From Prostheceraeus crozeri (lineage: Eukaryota > Platyhelminthes > Polycladida > Euryleptidae), in NCBI GenBank assembly GCA_907163375.1, contig CAJQUW010001733.1:496001-560000 (forward strand): a stretch of DNA of 64,000 bases, written 5' to 3'. The position numbers and the translations under genes are program-made. The notes under the pieces are model-generated. The model saw only the letters and a list, made by a program, of their open reading frames with translations, ran no database searches and was not told the DNA's origin. Positions within the stretch are counted from its first letter, which is position 1. Every line of letters starts with the position of its first letter. Below are positions 19,989 to 30,250 of this stretch, in pieces.

Positions 19989-21275
19989 TTAAGGGGAATC
20001 GCGAAGCCGGTTGCGAAGTGGATATCGCGAATGAGGAGATGGGGGCGGATTAGGAGAGGGTTGCGGTGCCTGTTGCGGTGGAGGTTGCACTGGTTCGGAG
20101 GGCGAGGTAGTTGGAGTACTAGTGCATGGAGGATCAGGGGCGAATGAAGGGAGTAGTGGATCCGACTCAGCTGGTCTGAAAGAGGGCAGATAGGGATCCG
20201 TAGCCAATTTGCAGCGATTGAGGTTAACAAATTGCTTTTTCGATCGTGGTTCGTTAATGGGCAAGAGAAAGGCATTCGTGTCAGTAATGTCGAGCACACG
20301 ATAAGGTCCACGCCACAATTTCTGCAATTTTTTAGAGATCCCTTTCTTCGGTTGCGGCGTATAGACATATACGCGATCACCAATAGAAATTTTTCGAAGG
20401 GTATCCGTAACATCTTTATCATATTGCTCTTTTTGTCGTCTTTGTGCTTCAGCAGCCTTTTGCCCTGCGATTTCCCAGGCAGTGCTTAAGCGCTCTACGA
20501 GACGATTTTTATATTCGTCGACGTCAATTGGATTATCCGATTGAGAAAAACTTTGCAAAACCAGGTCACAAGGAAGATGAGCGTCTCTGCCAAATACGAG
20601 AAAATATGGGCTCTCTTTCGTAGAAGAATGCGTGGACGATCGGTAAGCAAACAGCATTGGTGGGATAAAATCGTCCCAATCTTTTTGACTTGAACTAACA
20701 TAGTGAGAAATCATTTTGACCAATACCCCACACATGCGTTCCACCAATCCGTCGCATTTTGGATTGTATGCTGTGGTAAATATCTTGTGTGTATCTGTGA
20801 GACGGCAAATTTCTTTAAGAAGACTGGACATAAAATTAGCTCCCCGGTCCGATAAAAGTGATTCTGGGCAACCGTAACGGCAGACAATTTCGTTGAAAAA
20901 TATCTTGGCAATAGTAACGGCGGTTTGATTGGGCATAGGGAATGCCTCGATCCAGCGGGTTGCGTACTCTGCGAAAATAACGATGTGCTTGTTGCCATTG
21001 TTGGAGACAGGGAAAGGTCCGGTTATGTCGACGGCCCATCTATGAAAGGGAGGTGCAATAGGAATAGATTTTAGCGGTACCTTTCCTTTGCGATAGGGAT
21101 TATTTTTGGCATTGCAGGACGCACATTCTCTCACCCATTTGGAAACATCCCGCTTAACTTTAGGCCAGTAATAGAAGCGCAAGATTCGAGACAAAGTTTT
21201 TTCAGCTGCGAGATGTCCGCCAAAAATTCCTTGGTGAAATTCAAGAAATACGTGATTTCTGTAAGAGGGAGGCAA
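19989..21275 (-). CDS. Ty3/gypsy integrase (pol C-terminal part)
   Basis: An open frame of 428 residues. Domains in order: an H2C2 zinc-binding segment (GIFGGHLAAEKT...CASCNA, residues about 17-58), the DDE core with WAVDITGPF, LLSDRGANF and the Glu in CDGLVERM (about 85-185), then a tail with IGDRVYVY and KLQKLWRGPYRV typical of gypsy integrase C-termini, and a Pro/Ser-rich extension ending RYPLRNRLRDSP. The enzyme inserts the cDNA copy into the genome. Upstream of the first Met the same frame still resembles the RNaseH-integrase linker (to about 21345). Confidence 0.9.
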   Translation of the reverse strand: MPPSYRNHVFLEFHQGIFGGHLAAEKTLSRILRFYYWPKVKRDVSKWVRECASCNAKNNPYRKGKVPLKSIPIAPPFHRWAVDITGPFPVSNNGNKHIVIFAEYATRWIEAFPMPNQTAVTIAKIFFNEIVCRYGCPESLLSDRGANFMSSLLKEICRLTDTHKIFTTAYNPKCDGLVERMCGVLVKMISHYVSSSQKDWDDFIPPMLFAYRSSTHSSTKESPYFLVFGRDAHLPCDLVLQSFSQSDNPIDVDEYKNRLVERLSTAWEIAGQKAAEAQRRQKEQYDKDVTDTLRKISIGDRVYVYTPQPKKGISKKLQKLWRGPYRVLDITDTNAFLLPINEPRSKKQFVNLNRCKLATDPYLPSFRPAESDPLLPSFAPDPPCTSTPTTSPSEPVQPPPQQAPQPSPNPPPSPHSRYPLRNRLRDSP

Positions 21276-21350
21276 GACCAGAATTAAATTCCCCTTGTCT
21301 GTTAATCTATATAGAGTTCCATGGCGTAATCTAAAGTTGCCAAATTTGAC

Positions 21351-21783
21351 TCAAAAAGTTCGAGTAAAATTATTTATTGACAGACTAGTTGACACAGTCA
21401 CAATGTAATTAAACGTTCGTATTACACCTTTTCGCTAATTTGCTAGTTTCTGTTATCGTCACAAATGAAAGAATTATACTATAGAAATCGCTAAATTGTC
21501 AGGTCCACGTTGCTACTAAAATACAACAACTTATATCAAGATATAGATAACAATTCACGTAGTTAAACTAGCAATACCTAACAAAACGGTAAACCACGTT
21601 AAGAAATTGAGTTTCTGACGAACACAAGAGTTACTCAAAATCCGATTCACAAGAAGCTAACCACAGGTATGAAAGATACTCTACTGCCGTAGGACTCTTA
21701 ATCGGTGAATTCTAGTCACCTCCTACGCCGCCAGGATTGAACAATAGTGAGACTAAGGCAATTCCTGAAATTTTAACCCAACT
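21351..21783. other. Unassigned AT-rich spacer
   Basis: Nothing recognised. It lies between the broken gypsy integrase and the 41-bp minisatellite. Confidence 0.4.
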
Positions 21784-22875
21784 GAACCCAAGTTTTAAAT
21801 AATGAATTTTTTTTATTTAACATACACCCAAGTTTTAAGTAATGAAATTGTCTTCTTTTAACATACACCCAAGTTTTAAATAATGAAATTTTTTATTTAA
21901 CATACACCCAAGTTTTAAGTAATGAAATTGTCTTTATTTAACATACACCCAAGTTTCAAATAATGAAATTTTTTTATTTAACATACACCCAAGTTTTAAA
22001 TAATGAAATTGTCTTTATTTAACATCCAAGTTTTAAATAATGAAATTGTCTTTATTTAACATACACCCAAGTTTTAAATAATGAAGTTTTTTATTTAACA
22101 TACACCCAAGTTTTAAGTAATGAAATTGTCTTTATTTAACATACGCCCAAGTTTTAAATAATGAAATTTTTTTATTTAACATACACCCAAGTTTTAAGTA
22201 ATGAAATTTTTTTATTTGACATACACCAAAGTTTTAAATAATGAAATTGTTTTTATTCAGCATACACTCAAGTTTTAAATAATGAAATTTTTTTATTTAA
22301 CATACACCAAAGTTTTAAGTAATGAAATTGTCTTTATTTAACATACGCCCAAGTTTTAAATAATGAAATTTTTTTATTTAACATACACCCAAGTTTTAAG
22401 TAATGAAATTTTTTTATTTGACATACACCAAAGTTTTAAATAATGAAATTGTTTTTATTCAACATACACTCAAGTTTTAAATAATGAAATTTTTTTATTC
22501 AACATACACCAAAGTTTTAAGTAATGAAATTGTCTTTATTTAACATACACCCAAGTTTTACACCCAAGTTTTAAGTAATGAAATTTTTTTATTTGACATA
22601 CACCAAAGTTTTAAATAATGAAATTGTCTTTATTTAACATCCAGGTTTTAAATAATGAAATTGTCTTTATTTAACATGTACACCCAAGTTTTAAGTAATG
22701 AAATTGTCTTTATTCAACATACACCCAAGTTTTAAATAATGAATTTTTTTTATTTAACATACACCCAAGTTTTAAGTAATGAAATTTTTTTATTTAACAT
22801 ACACCCAAGTTTTTCAAAATAAAAATAATAATAATACCCCAAGTTTTTATTTAAACATACACCCAAGTTTTTCAA
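21784..22875. repeat. Minisatellite, ~41-bp unit
   Basis: About 26 tandem copies of a unit containing 'catacacccaagttttaa' followed by 'taatgaaattgtctttat'. Variants alternate 'attgtctttattt' and 'atttttttattt', and 'aaataatg' and 'aagtaatg', partly in higher-order alternation. The array abuts the second copy of the Polinton two-gene module. Confidence 0.95.
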
Positions 22876-22913
22876 AATAATGAAATTTTTTATTTGAAAA
22901 TGGAAACTCAAAA

Positions 22914-23935
22914 ATGGAAGAGAATGAAAAGGAATCATTATATCCTTCTATAATTAAGAATGATAATGACTGGACTTTTAATACACAAAACGACATTATG
23001 TTAGAAATAAACCTATCAAAACATAAAGATAAAGAGAAAGAATCTCAATTATTATTAAAATTAGAACATTATGATAAATTAAGAAAAAGATGGACTATAG
23101 TTAAGAATGTAACACAAGGTATTGGAGTAGAACTTGTATCATGCATTGTCTCTGCGAAGTAGATTCCCCCATTTCATTTTCTGTCTCCGTTCCTCATTCT
23201 CTCCGTAACTGCTGCTCTTGGAAGAGAGAAAAGACGTTCTACTCGTACGTAATCTGAAAATGGGAACGGCGTTCCCAGTTCTTCACATCTCTCGCATAAA
23301 TGAAAAGAAGATTATACTATTTATAATTTTATTGCGAAATCGACATGAATGATACATTGTCTTGTGAACAGTTAAAGATGTATTCACTGCTTTCGAGCAA
23401 TCTTTTTTCGCTTTCAGATTCAAAATAGTCTTCTATGTACGTAAAATGTTTTAGAACATAATGAACACTTAAAGATGAAGTATGAAGTACTTTGTGAGAT
23501 TCAGATAACTTATATAGTTTTATTAGAAAAGTTACATATTTTCGTGAGAGTTTGATCTTATGAGTCATTTCAAGTTTTTAAAAAACACACCATTGATGTT
23601 GCTTCTAATTGTCGCAATTTAGCGAGCACTTTTCCTTGGGTAATTGCACATTGCATCCCTTTATTTTTCACAGTTTTTTCAAGTTGTATTAGTTTTGACA
23701 ACGTTTCAACACATAAATTGATAGTTAACATAGACGATTGATCAACTTGAAAGTATGGAATTTCTTCAATAGAGTTTAATGAATTTCTTATTTGATTAAA
23801 AATCTCTCTTCTTTTATCAACTTCACTCTTGGCCACATTCTTTTCCTTCTTCTGAAAGTGTTTTTCATGTTCAATGATTTTCAGTTTAAATTCTTCTTTT
23901 CTTCAATGAGTGTATAGATTGAATCACAAAAATTA
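22914..23935. mobile_element. Polinton two-gene module, copy B
   Basis: Plus-strand membrane-protein relative (22914-23162) and minus-strand relative of the 200-residue protein (about 23340-23930). Nearly identical to 16704-17690 from about 22953 onward. Here the target of the mariner-like insertion of copy A is uninterrupted. Broken in a few places. Confidence 0.7.
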
Positions 23936-23989
23936 AGAAAATGGCGATGAATATTATTGCTCATTTTGGTGAAAACGTTCATGAACTTC

Positions 23990-25200
23990 TTTCGAATGGC
24001 ATTGATGTATTCGACGATTTTCTGTATTCGGGATCGTTCCGCTGTTCAGTTTCCAACTCCTTCGGCCTGAGTTTCCTCTTCTCCGACAGAGCTCTTCGAA
24101 TATCTCCGATCGTCGATATGTGCGGCAGTTGCAGGTCGCAGAATTCACTTCTCAATGTTCCCGTTCAGTCCTACAGATAGAATCGAACTGAAAAGAAGAG
24201 AAAATGACGCAAAGAAGTTGTTTTTGGAGGAAAATCAGCAGAAGGTTCCATTCTGTTAATCGAATCATTGTTCATTAACTTCGTTGGAGTAGCATTGATG
24301 TATTCGACGATTTTCTGTATTCGGGATCGGTCCGTTGCTCAATCTCCAACTCCTTCGCCTGAGTTTCCTCTTCTCCGACAGAGCTCTTCGAATATCTCCG
24401 ATCGTCGATGTGTGCGGCAGTTGCAGGTCGCAGAATTCACTTCTCAATGTTCCCGTTCAGTCCTACAGATAGAATCGAACTGAAAAGAAGAGAAAATGAC
24501 GCAAAGAAGTTGTTTTTGGAGGAAAATCAGCAGAAGGTTCCATTCTGTTAATCGAATCATTGTTCATTAACTTCGTTGGAGTAGCATTGATGTATTCGAC
24601 GATTTTCTGTATTCGGGATCGGTCCGTTGCTCAATCTCCAACTCCTTCGGCCTGAGTTTCCTCTTCTCCGACAGAGCTCTTCGAATATCTCCGATCGTCG
24701 ATGTGTGCGGCAGTTGCAGTCGCAGAATTCACTTCTCAATGTTCCCGTTCAGTCCTACAGATAGAATCGAACTGAAAAGAAGAGAAAATGACGCAAAGAA
24801 GTTGTTTTTGGAGGAAAATCAGCAGAAGGCTCCGTTCTGTTAATCGAATCATTGTTCATTAACTTCGTTGGAGTAGCATTGATGTATTCGACGATTTTCT
24901 GTATTCGGGATCGGTCCGTTGCTCAATCTCCAACTCCTTCGGCCTGAGTTTCCTCTTCTCCGACAGAGCTCTTCGAATATCTCCGATCGTCGATGTGTGC
25001 GGCAGTTGCAGGTCGCAAAATTCACTTCTCAATGTTACCGTGAAGTCCTACAGACAGAATCGAACTGAAAAGAAGACACATCCGATCGTCGATGTCTGCG
25101 GCAGTTGCAGGTCGCAGAATTCACTTCTCAATGTTCCCGTCCAGTCCTACAGACAGAATCGAACTGAAAATGACGCAAAGTTGTTTTGTAAGTAAAAACA
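23990..25200 (-). repeat. Tandem amplification of a ubiquitin-like exon (~292-bp unit)
   Basis: Four full units plus a partial one; the phrase 'tatctccgatcgtcgat' recurs at 24101, 24392, 24686 and 24978, with the partial copy near 25078. Each unit on the minus strand holds a pyrimidine-rich acceptor 'ttttctcttcttttcag', then an exon-like stretch reading DLQLPHTSTIGDIRRALSEK and KLRPKELE. The sequence upstream of the exon start in that frame contains stops in all units, and one unit lacks a base. The exon and its intron are paralogous to 45871-47065: both keep 'aactgctgatcgtcctgca' upstream. It is best read as an amplified, probably dead, gene fragment. Confidence 0.75.
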
Positions 25201-26281
25201 GCAGAAGACTCCGTTCTGTTAATTGAATCACTTTTCACTGCTTGGAAAACATTTCATCAGAGAAATGACACAACTGCTGATCGTCCTGCAAACGTATTTT
25301 CCGCTCATTTGTTCTCTTAGTCATCTTTTCTATCAGCAACTCACTTATTAATAGAAAATCTTTCAAAATCGATTAATGAACTATTTTGTTAAATTACATC
25401 CATTTTGTTCAAAGTGAAAAATTCAGACCTGCCAAGCAGGTGAGCAGGTGATAATCTTAATTAACAGTTTACACGCGGCTTAGTGACAACTGTATTTTTG
25501 ATCCTTTTTTCTGCTAGGCCCGGTCCAAATATTGGTATGCAATATTGATGCTGGTTTTTCTATAACCGCGTTAAAATCACAGGTTAAACTTGAAATTAAT
25601 AATTAATTATCTAAAGTTAGAGATTATTTCACGATGGCAGCGGATAAAACTATGACAGCAAGTGGTTGCCACGCTATAATTATATTGAACCAAATTCACA
25701 CAAATGTAACAAACGGTATAGGAATCACATAAAAGTTTCACGTTCACTCTTCAGCAGGCAGAGAAGGATGATGATCACAGATGTCATACCCGACACAAAA
25801 TTTCGTACTGAGTCTCACCTTATTGGGAGCAGTACCGAAAATTGAAAGTCACGAATGATTCTTCTTCGACTTGTGGTGTGTTGTTGTTGTCGTGTTTTTT
25901 TCGGTCTCAGGCCCACAGCTTTTGTAGTCTCTTCTCTTCCGTCGCGATAGATATTTTTTACCATCGCCTGGTGCCTCGTAGCAACTCTCATGTTTTGTTG
26001 GCATTTGATTGTTGTCCATAGTAGCCGCTCAGTTTCACTGTTATCATTCGCTCATTCGCTGTACGCCCTTGTGGCGCCTGAAATTAACCTTGTGAGCTTA
26101 TTTCGCGATGTTGGAAAGCTTGCTTTGTTGACTTAAGTTCTTAACGTGGTGTTGGGATTAGCGCGCCGATAGAATTTGTCGTAATAACTCATGAAGTGAT
26201 GCTAGCTAATCTCTAAACGAATATTAATTAATTTTATTTCAATATTTATGATGTCAGGATTTAATCCTAATTTCCCTGCTA
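25201..26281 (-). other. Paralogous intron remnant and unassigned DNA
   Basis: 25200-25345 matches the intron upstream of the ubiquitin-like exon at 46200-46340. A 56-codon minus-strand frame at 25849-26019 (MDNNQMPTKHESCYEAPGDG, then basic) could be a leading exon of the decayed paralogue because it lies where the first exon would be expected, but no homology supports this. The rest holds nothing recognised. Confidence 0.35.
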
Positions 26282-28338
26282 CTACAGGTTTTCCCAGTCG
26301 AAAATATCCATTTCTCAAATGAAAATGACCATTTCTCAAATGAAAATGTCTATTTCTCAAATGAAAATGACCTTTTCTCAATTGAAAATGACCTTTTCTC
26401 AATTGGAAATGACCACTTCTCAATTGGAAATATCTATTTCTCAATTGAAAATGTCCATTTCTCAATTGGAAATGACCAATTTTTTTTCATTTTTTCTTTA
26501 GCCTTAACAAGTTTTTTCTCTTTGCATTAGGTGATACGCGTTAAATTTATCGTTTATCTGCAATGTCTGCTATTCATTGTGGGTATCTATGACCGAAAAT
26601 AAACCACATTAGTTACATAGCTAACTGTAACAGCTTTGGTTTAATGATTAATGTAATTTATTTTTCCAGTCAATGATGAAAGAAAAACGAACCATTTTGC
26701 TAATATGTGAGGGTCATAATTTGATTGCAAAACAAGAAAAATTACAGAACGTTATGATTTAACTCCACAATCAGTTAAAAAACAGGCATCATGGCCTCAA
26801 CAGGCTACAAGTCCTCCATGTCAATCGCTTTAGGAATGAAGGACATTTGATGTCGATCATAATTTGCACAGTCATACGATGGCATCGAGTTCTTAGCCAC
26901 CTCCGCCGCTGTTTTAAGCATATTGAATCGGTGCATTGTAAGTGAAGAATCGGCGGGTCGCTCGTACAAATCTGATCTGCGATCTTGTAGATGACGTTTC
27001 ACAACAGCTTTGAACGATGAAAAATATTCTTCAATTGGGTTGAACATTGGGGAATATGGGGGCAAATACTTCACTGAATGATTAGAAGGCAGGTTGACTT
27101 CACTTGTCCGTTTATGGGCAGGAGCGTTGTCCATGATGAAAACAACATCTCTGTCTAATAGTTTTTGAGAGCAAACACTTAGAAATTCATTGAAAGTTAC
27201 ATGAGAAACTTTCGTATGAGTCTCAAAGTGGATGAGCCCAGAAATATCAATAGCTGCAATGATATTCAAATTCGCACCTCTTGTTGATGGTCGACTCATC
27301 GATGCTGGTACACCTCGCTGGGAGCGGCCAAATGATCGAGAAACCCATATATTATAGTTAGTTTCATCGATATATATTCTTTGCGTATGCATGGCGTTGT
27401 CCCGCAACCAGATAGCGAAGTCGTGGCGGAGATGTTTGGTGCGTTGATTATTTCTTTCCTGAGGCTGGACGACAAGCTTCTTCAAACTGTATTGCATGCC
27501 ATCAAGATGACGATCAACAGTGGATGTACTAACTCTCAGATGAAATTCCTCGAACAGCTATCTTGTAATTTTTTTAACGTCAGTGTTGGATCGGCGTCAA
27601 GTTTGTCTCTTAAAAAAGGCTGTATGAAGATCAGTAAGCTTCTTTTCACGATGACCACGTTCGCGTTCTGGAGAATAATCCTCTCGTGCAATACGTTTCG
27701 CCGTACTATATTTGATTCCTAAGCTTCTCGACAGGGCAAAAATATTTTCGCCTGATCTCGAAGCCGTTAAGATACGATCTTTGTCTTGACGTGAAACTTT
27801 CTTGTATTCGCGTCGTTGTTCAGCCATTGTAAGACGAATTCGTCGATGAAATGATGCTTCACTTGCACAGATCTCACGTGACCTTATCCAATGCGAAACG
27901 AGGGACGCGTGCAATTGACTTTCTTTGTGTTGCTATTAGTGTTGTGTTTCGAGCAAACGAATTAGATCGATGAGGTTACTAAAAACTACGAGAGGTTGCC
28001 ATTGCCAACAATGTGGTTTATTTTCGGTCATAGATACCCACAATGAATAGCAGACATTGCAGATAAACGATAAATTTAACGCGTATCACCTAATGCAAAG
28101 AGAAAAAACTTGTTAAGGCTAAAGAAAAAATGAAAAAAAATTGGTCATTTCCAATTGAGAAATGGACATTTTCAATTGAGAAATAGATATTTCCAATTGA
28201 GAAGTGGTCATTTCCAATTGAGAAAAGGTCATTTTCAATTGAGAAAAGGTCATTTTCATTTGAGAAATAGACATTTTCATTTGAGAAATGGTCATTTTCA
28301 TTTGAGAAATGGATATTTTCGACTGGGAAAACCTGTAG
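26282..28338 (-). mobile_element. IS630/Tc1-type transposon with 329-bp TIRs
   Basis: A complete element of 2057 bp flanked by TA (26280-26281, 28339-28340). The termini read CTACAGGTTTTCCCAGTCG. The inverted repeats span 26282-26610 and 28010-28338 and look identical. Each arm contains eight tandem 21-bp units of the type 'ccatttctcaattgaaaatga', a likely array of transposase binding sites. One transposase gene lies between, on the minus strand. Confidence 0.95.
26805..27827 (-). pseudogene. DDE transposase of the 2057-bp element, two in-frame stops
   Basis: The likely start is ATG 27825-27827 (MAEQRREYKKVSRQDKDRIL). An N-terminal HTH (IFALSRSLGIKYSTAKRIA) is followed, in the same frame, by stops at 27597-27599 and about 27555, then an open C-terminal part. 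The catalytic motifs are YIDETNYNIW, FIMDNAPAH and YSPMFNPIEEYF, with 32 residues between the second Asp and the first Glu, close to but not equal to the Tc1 spacing of 34. It belongs to the DDE_3-type (IS630/Tc1/mariner) enzymes. Two nonsense codons in one frame with otherwise good sequence indicate a fairly recent death. Confidence 0.9.
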
Positions 28339-28544
28339 TATCTAGGTTGCATACCTATCCGAAAGAGAAAAGTCGCTTCCACGCGACGAAAACAGATACA
28401 ATATAGGGTATAAGCACAAGTTAAAAGGAGAAGAAAAAGGAGGTAAAGTCATCAAAGCCGACCAGAGGGCTAAGGGAAGAAAAAGTGACGGGGTTTTTAC
28501 GATATTACTATCCTAACCTATGATTATACCTAGTGTGATCTTAT
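28339..28544. other. Unassigned spacer
   Basis: Nothing recognised between the transposon and the GC-richer block. Confidence 0.4.
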
Positions 28545-30250
28545 TTAGCTACTCCGGATCTTATTTTGCAAATGTTCTAAAAGGATGGCCCTAAGCTGGG
28601 TCTTATTTTTGGGGATATGTACGTCAGCAAAAATACGTAAGGAACTATTGGAAAAAACGGGCACCCATGTGTTGACAGTATAAGTTGTCTGATTTCTGAA
28701 GGTTTGTGAGATGGCTTTGCCAAAGAGCCTGGCGCCTGTAAAACTTGTTGGTGGTTGCAAATATATAGCCACCAGCTGGTATGAACCACCCGCCGCGATG
28801 CTTTTGAGTTGATTGAGGATTTTACCCGTTACTCGTCTCCATATCGTCAGGTGATCCATATCCGCCAAGTAGCGATACGTGATATGTAAGTTTTGTGTTT
28901 TTTCCGTGTGTGATAGTTCGATAGTGTCCCAGCGATTGGCGATAGCTAATTCCTGCAGCTGTTGTATGAATGTACGCAAGATTCTGGGTATTTGTGCGTA
29001 TAAAGAGGTGCGAAGATTTGAAGTAAAAGTGTGATGAGAATGTGTGGTAGGAATGGTGTAGGGTAGGTTGGGCCGAATAGACTGTTGTTGAATGCTATGG
29101 GCTCGTCCCCGAACTCGTCGAGGCTGTCGCACAGGACTGAAAAGGCCGATGCGTGTTCTTCAATCATCCTTTCAGCGCACGCCTCGAGGAATTCGGTTGC
29201 AAGCTCGGGAAACGTAGGTGCTGTGGTGTTTCCTATAGTATCTAAATAGTCTACATAGTCTGGGGGAGAGGAAGCAGTCCTATATGAAGGGGGTCTGACA
29301 GGGCTGTCTGGTCGCACAGGTCGCTGGTCAGGGTAGTCGCCGGTAACTTCGATTGCCCCAAAGTCTTCCGACCATCCAAGAAGCTCGTCGTGGTCGACTT
29401 GCATTATTGGATAGTCATTGACCGGGGATACGCTCGCCCACTGGATATCGATAGGGGTCGAATCAGGAGCGTTGGCTCGGTGGGAGGTTGGAGAGTTCGA
29501 ACTCTGAGGTAGGGCAAGGGAAGGGTTTGAGGGATAGACTCCCCATTGGGTTCGGCTAGGCAGCGCCAGGGTCGGCCTTCTCTGAGGGCCATAGTTGTTA
29601 GATGGGCCATCTTGCGGGCGCAATGGACACCGAACCAACCGTCTGCGAATCTGCCTCGCATGCGAAATTCATGCTGGTGAGGACATTGTCGGTCCGAGAC
29701 CGGAACGCGTTAGCGGCGGCGCTCTTCCAGTCACGTAAGAGACCTGCCAAAGGAACATTGGACAAACCGAGTACGCGGTCCAAGACTGCCCGTAGACCCA
29801 TAGACTGTCCAACCACGCGGTTAACTCCCCTCCCTGCCTACGCAGGAATTCGACCAAGGCGATCGTACACTTCTTGGGGAGCCGGAGCTTCCATTAGGTT
29901 GAGGTTGGACAGGCCATGGAACCTGTAAATTTCTAGGTTTGTCAGGAGACCCTCGTTTTTAATTAGGGAGTGGAATTCTGTTACAACTCTATATGTGGGA
30001 ACTGGATACCAGGAAGACTCCGATTTTCAACTGGTCCGGAATAATTTCTACCGGCGCCTCCTGTCCCCGGGTTGACTGAACCAGCAAGAGATACAACCAT
30101 TGTTAAATCCATTCTGAAAGGTAAATGGTACAGGTGTTCAAAGATGAAAAGACTTGAAAATATTTCGGATTTCCAACGTTTAAGTCCTGCTGTTGAGTGC
30201 GCGTACAATTGATAATTCAAAAAAAAACCCACGATGAATTTCGTCATTCC
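28545..30250 (-). other. GC-richer block with unassigned, possibly virus-derived ORFs
   Basis: Composition and codon look differ from the flanks. Minus-strand frames: 28946-29638 (230 residues; acidic and Pro-rich, with two PPxY motifs, PPSY and PPDY, in RPPSYRTASSPPDY) and 28545-29132 (195 residues; RTFIQQLQELAIANRWDTIE, TYRYLADMDHLTIWRRV). Upstream in the same direction are shorter frames at 29598-29816 and 29981-30247. PPxY motifs are late-domain signatures in viral matrix proteins, so a fossil of a negative-strand virus gene block is possible. I cannot assign a family; it is broken, in several places. Low certainty. Confidence 0.35.

Larger units (their letters stand above)
19337..21350 (-). 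mobile_element. Ty3/gypsy LTR-retrotransposon fossil, integrase end
   Basis: Minus-strand pol remnant with the integrase region only. No matching LTR pair is seen within the window. A further open frame of unknown identity (19337-19918) follows on the same strand. The element is broken; gag, protease and reverse transcriptase are not present here. Confidence 0.85.

Noticed and set aside
26202-26501. Open frames with repeated peptides (HFQLRNRYFQLR and SQMKMSISQMKM types) at 26202-26501 and again at 28119-28406
   Set aside because: They are translations of the 21-bp subterminal repeats in the inverted repeats of the transposon; a 21-bp period keeps every frame open by chance.
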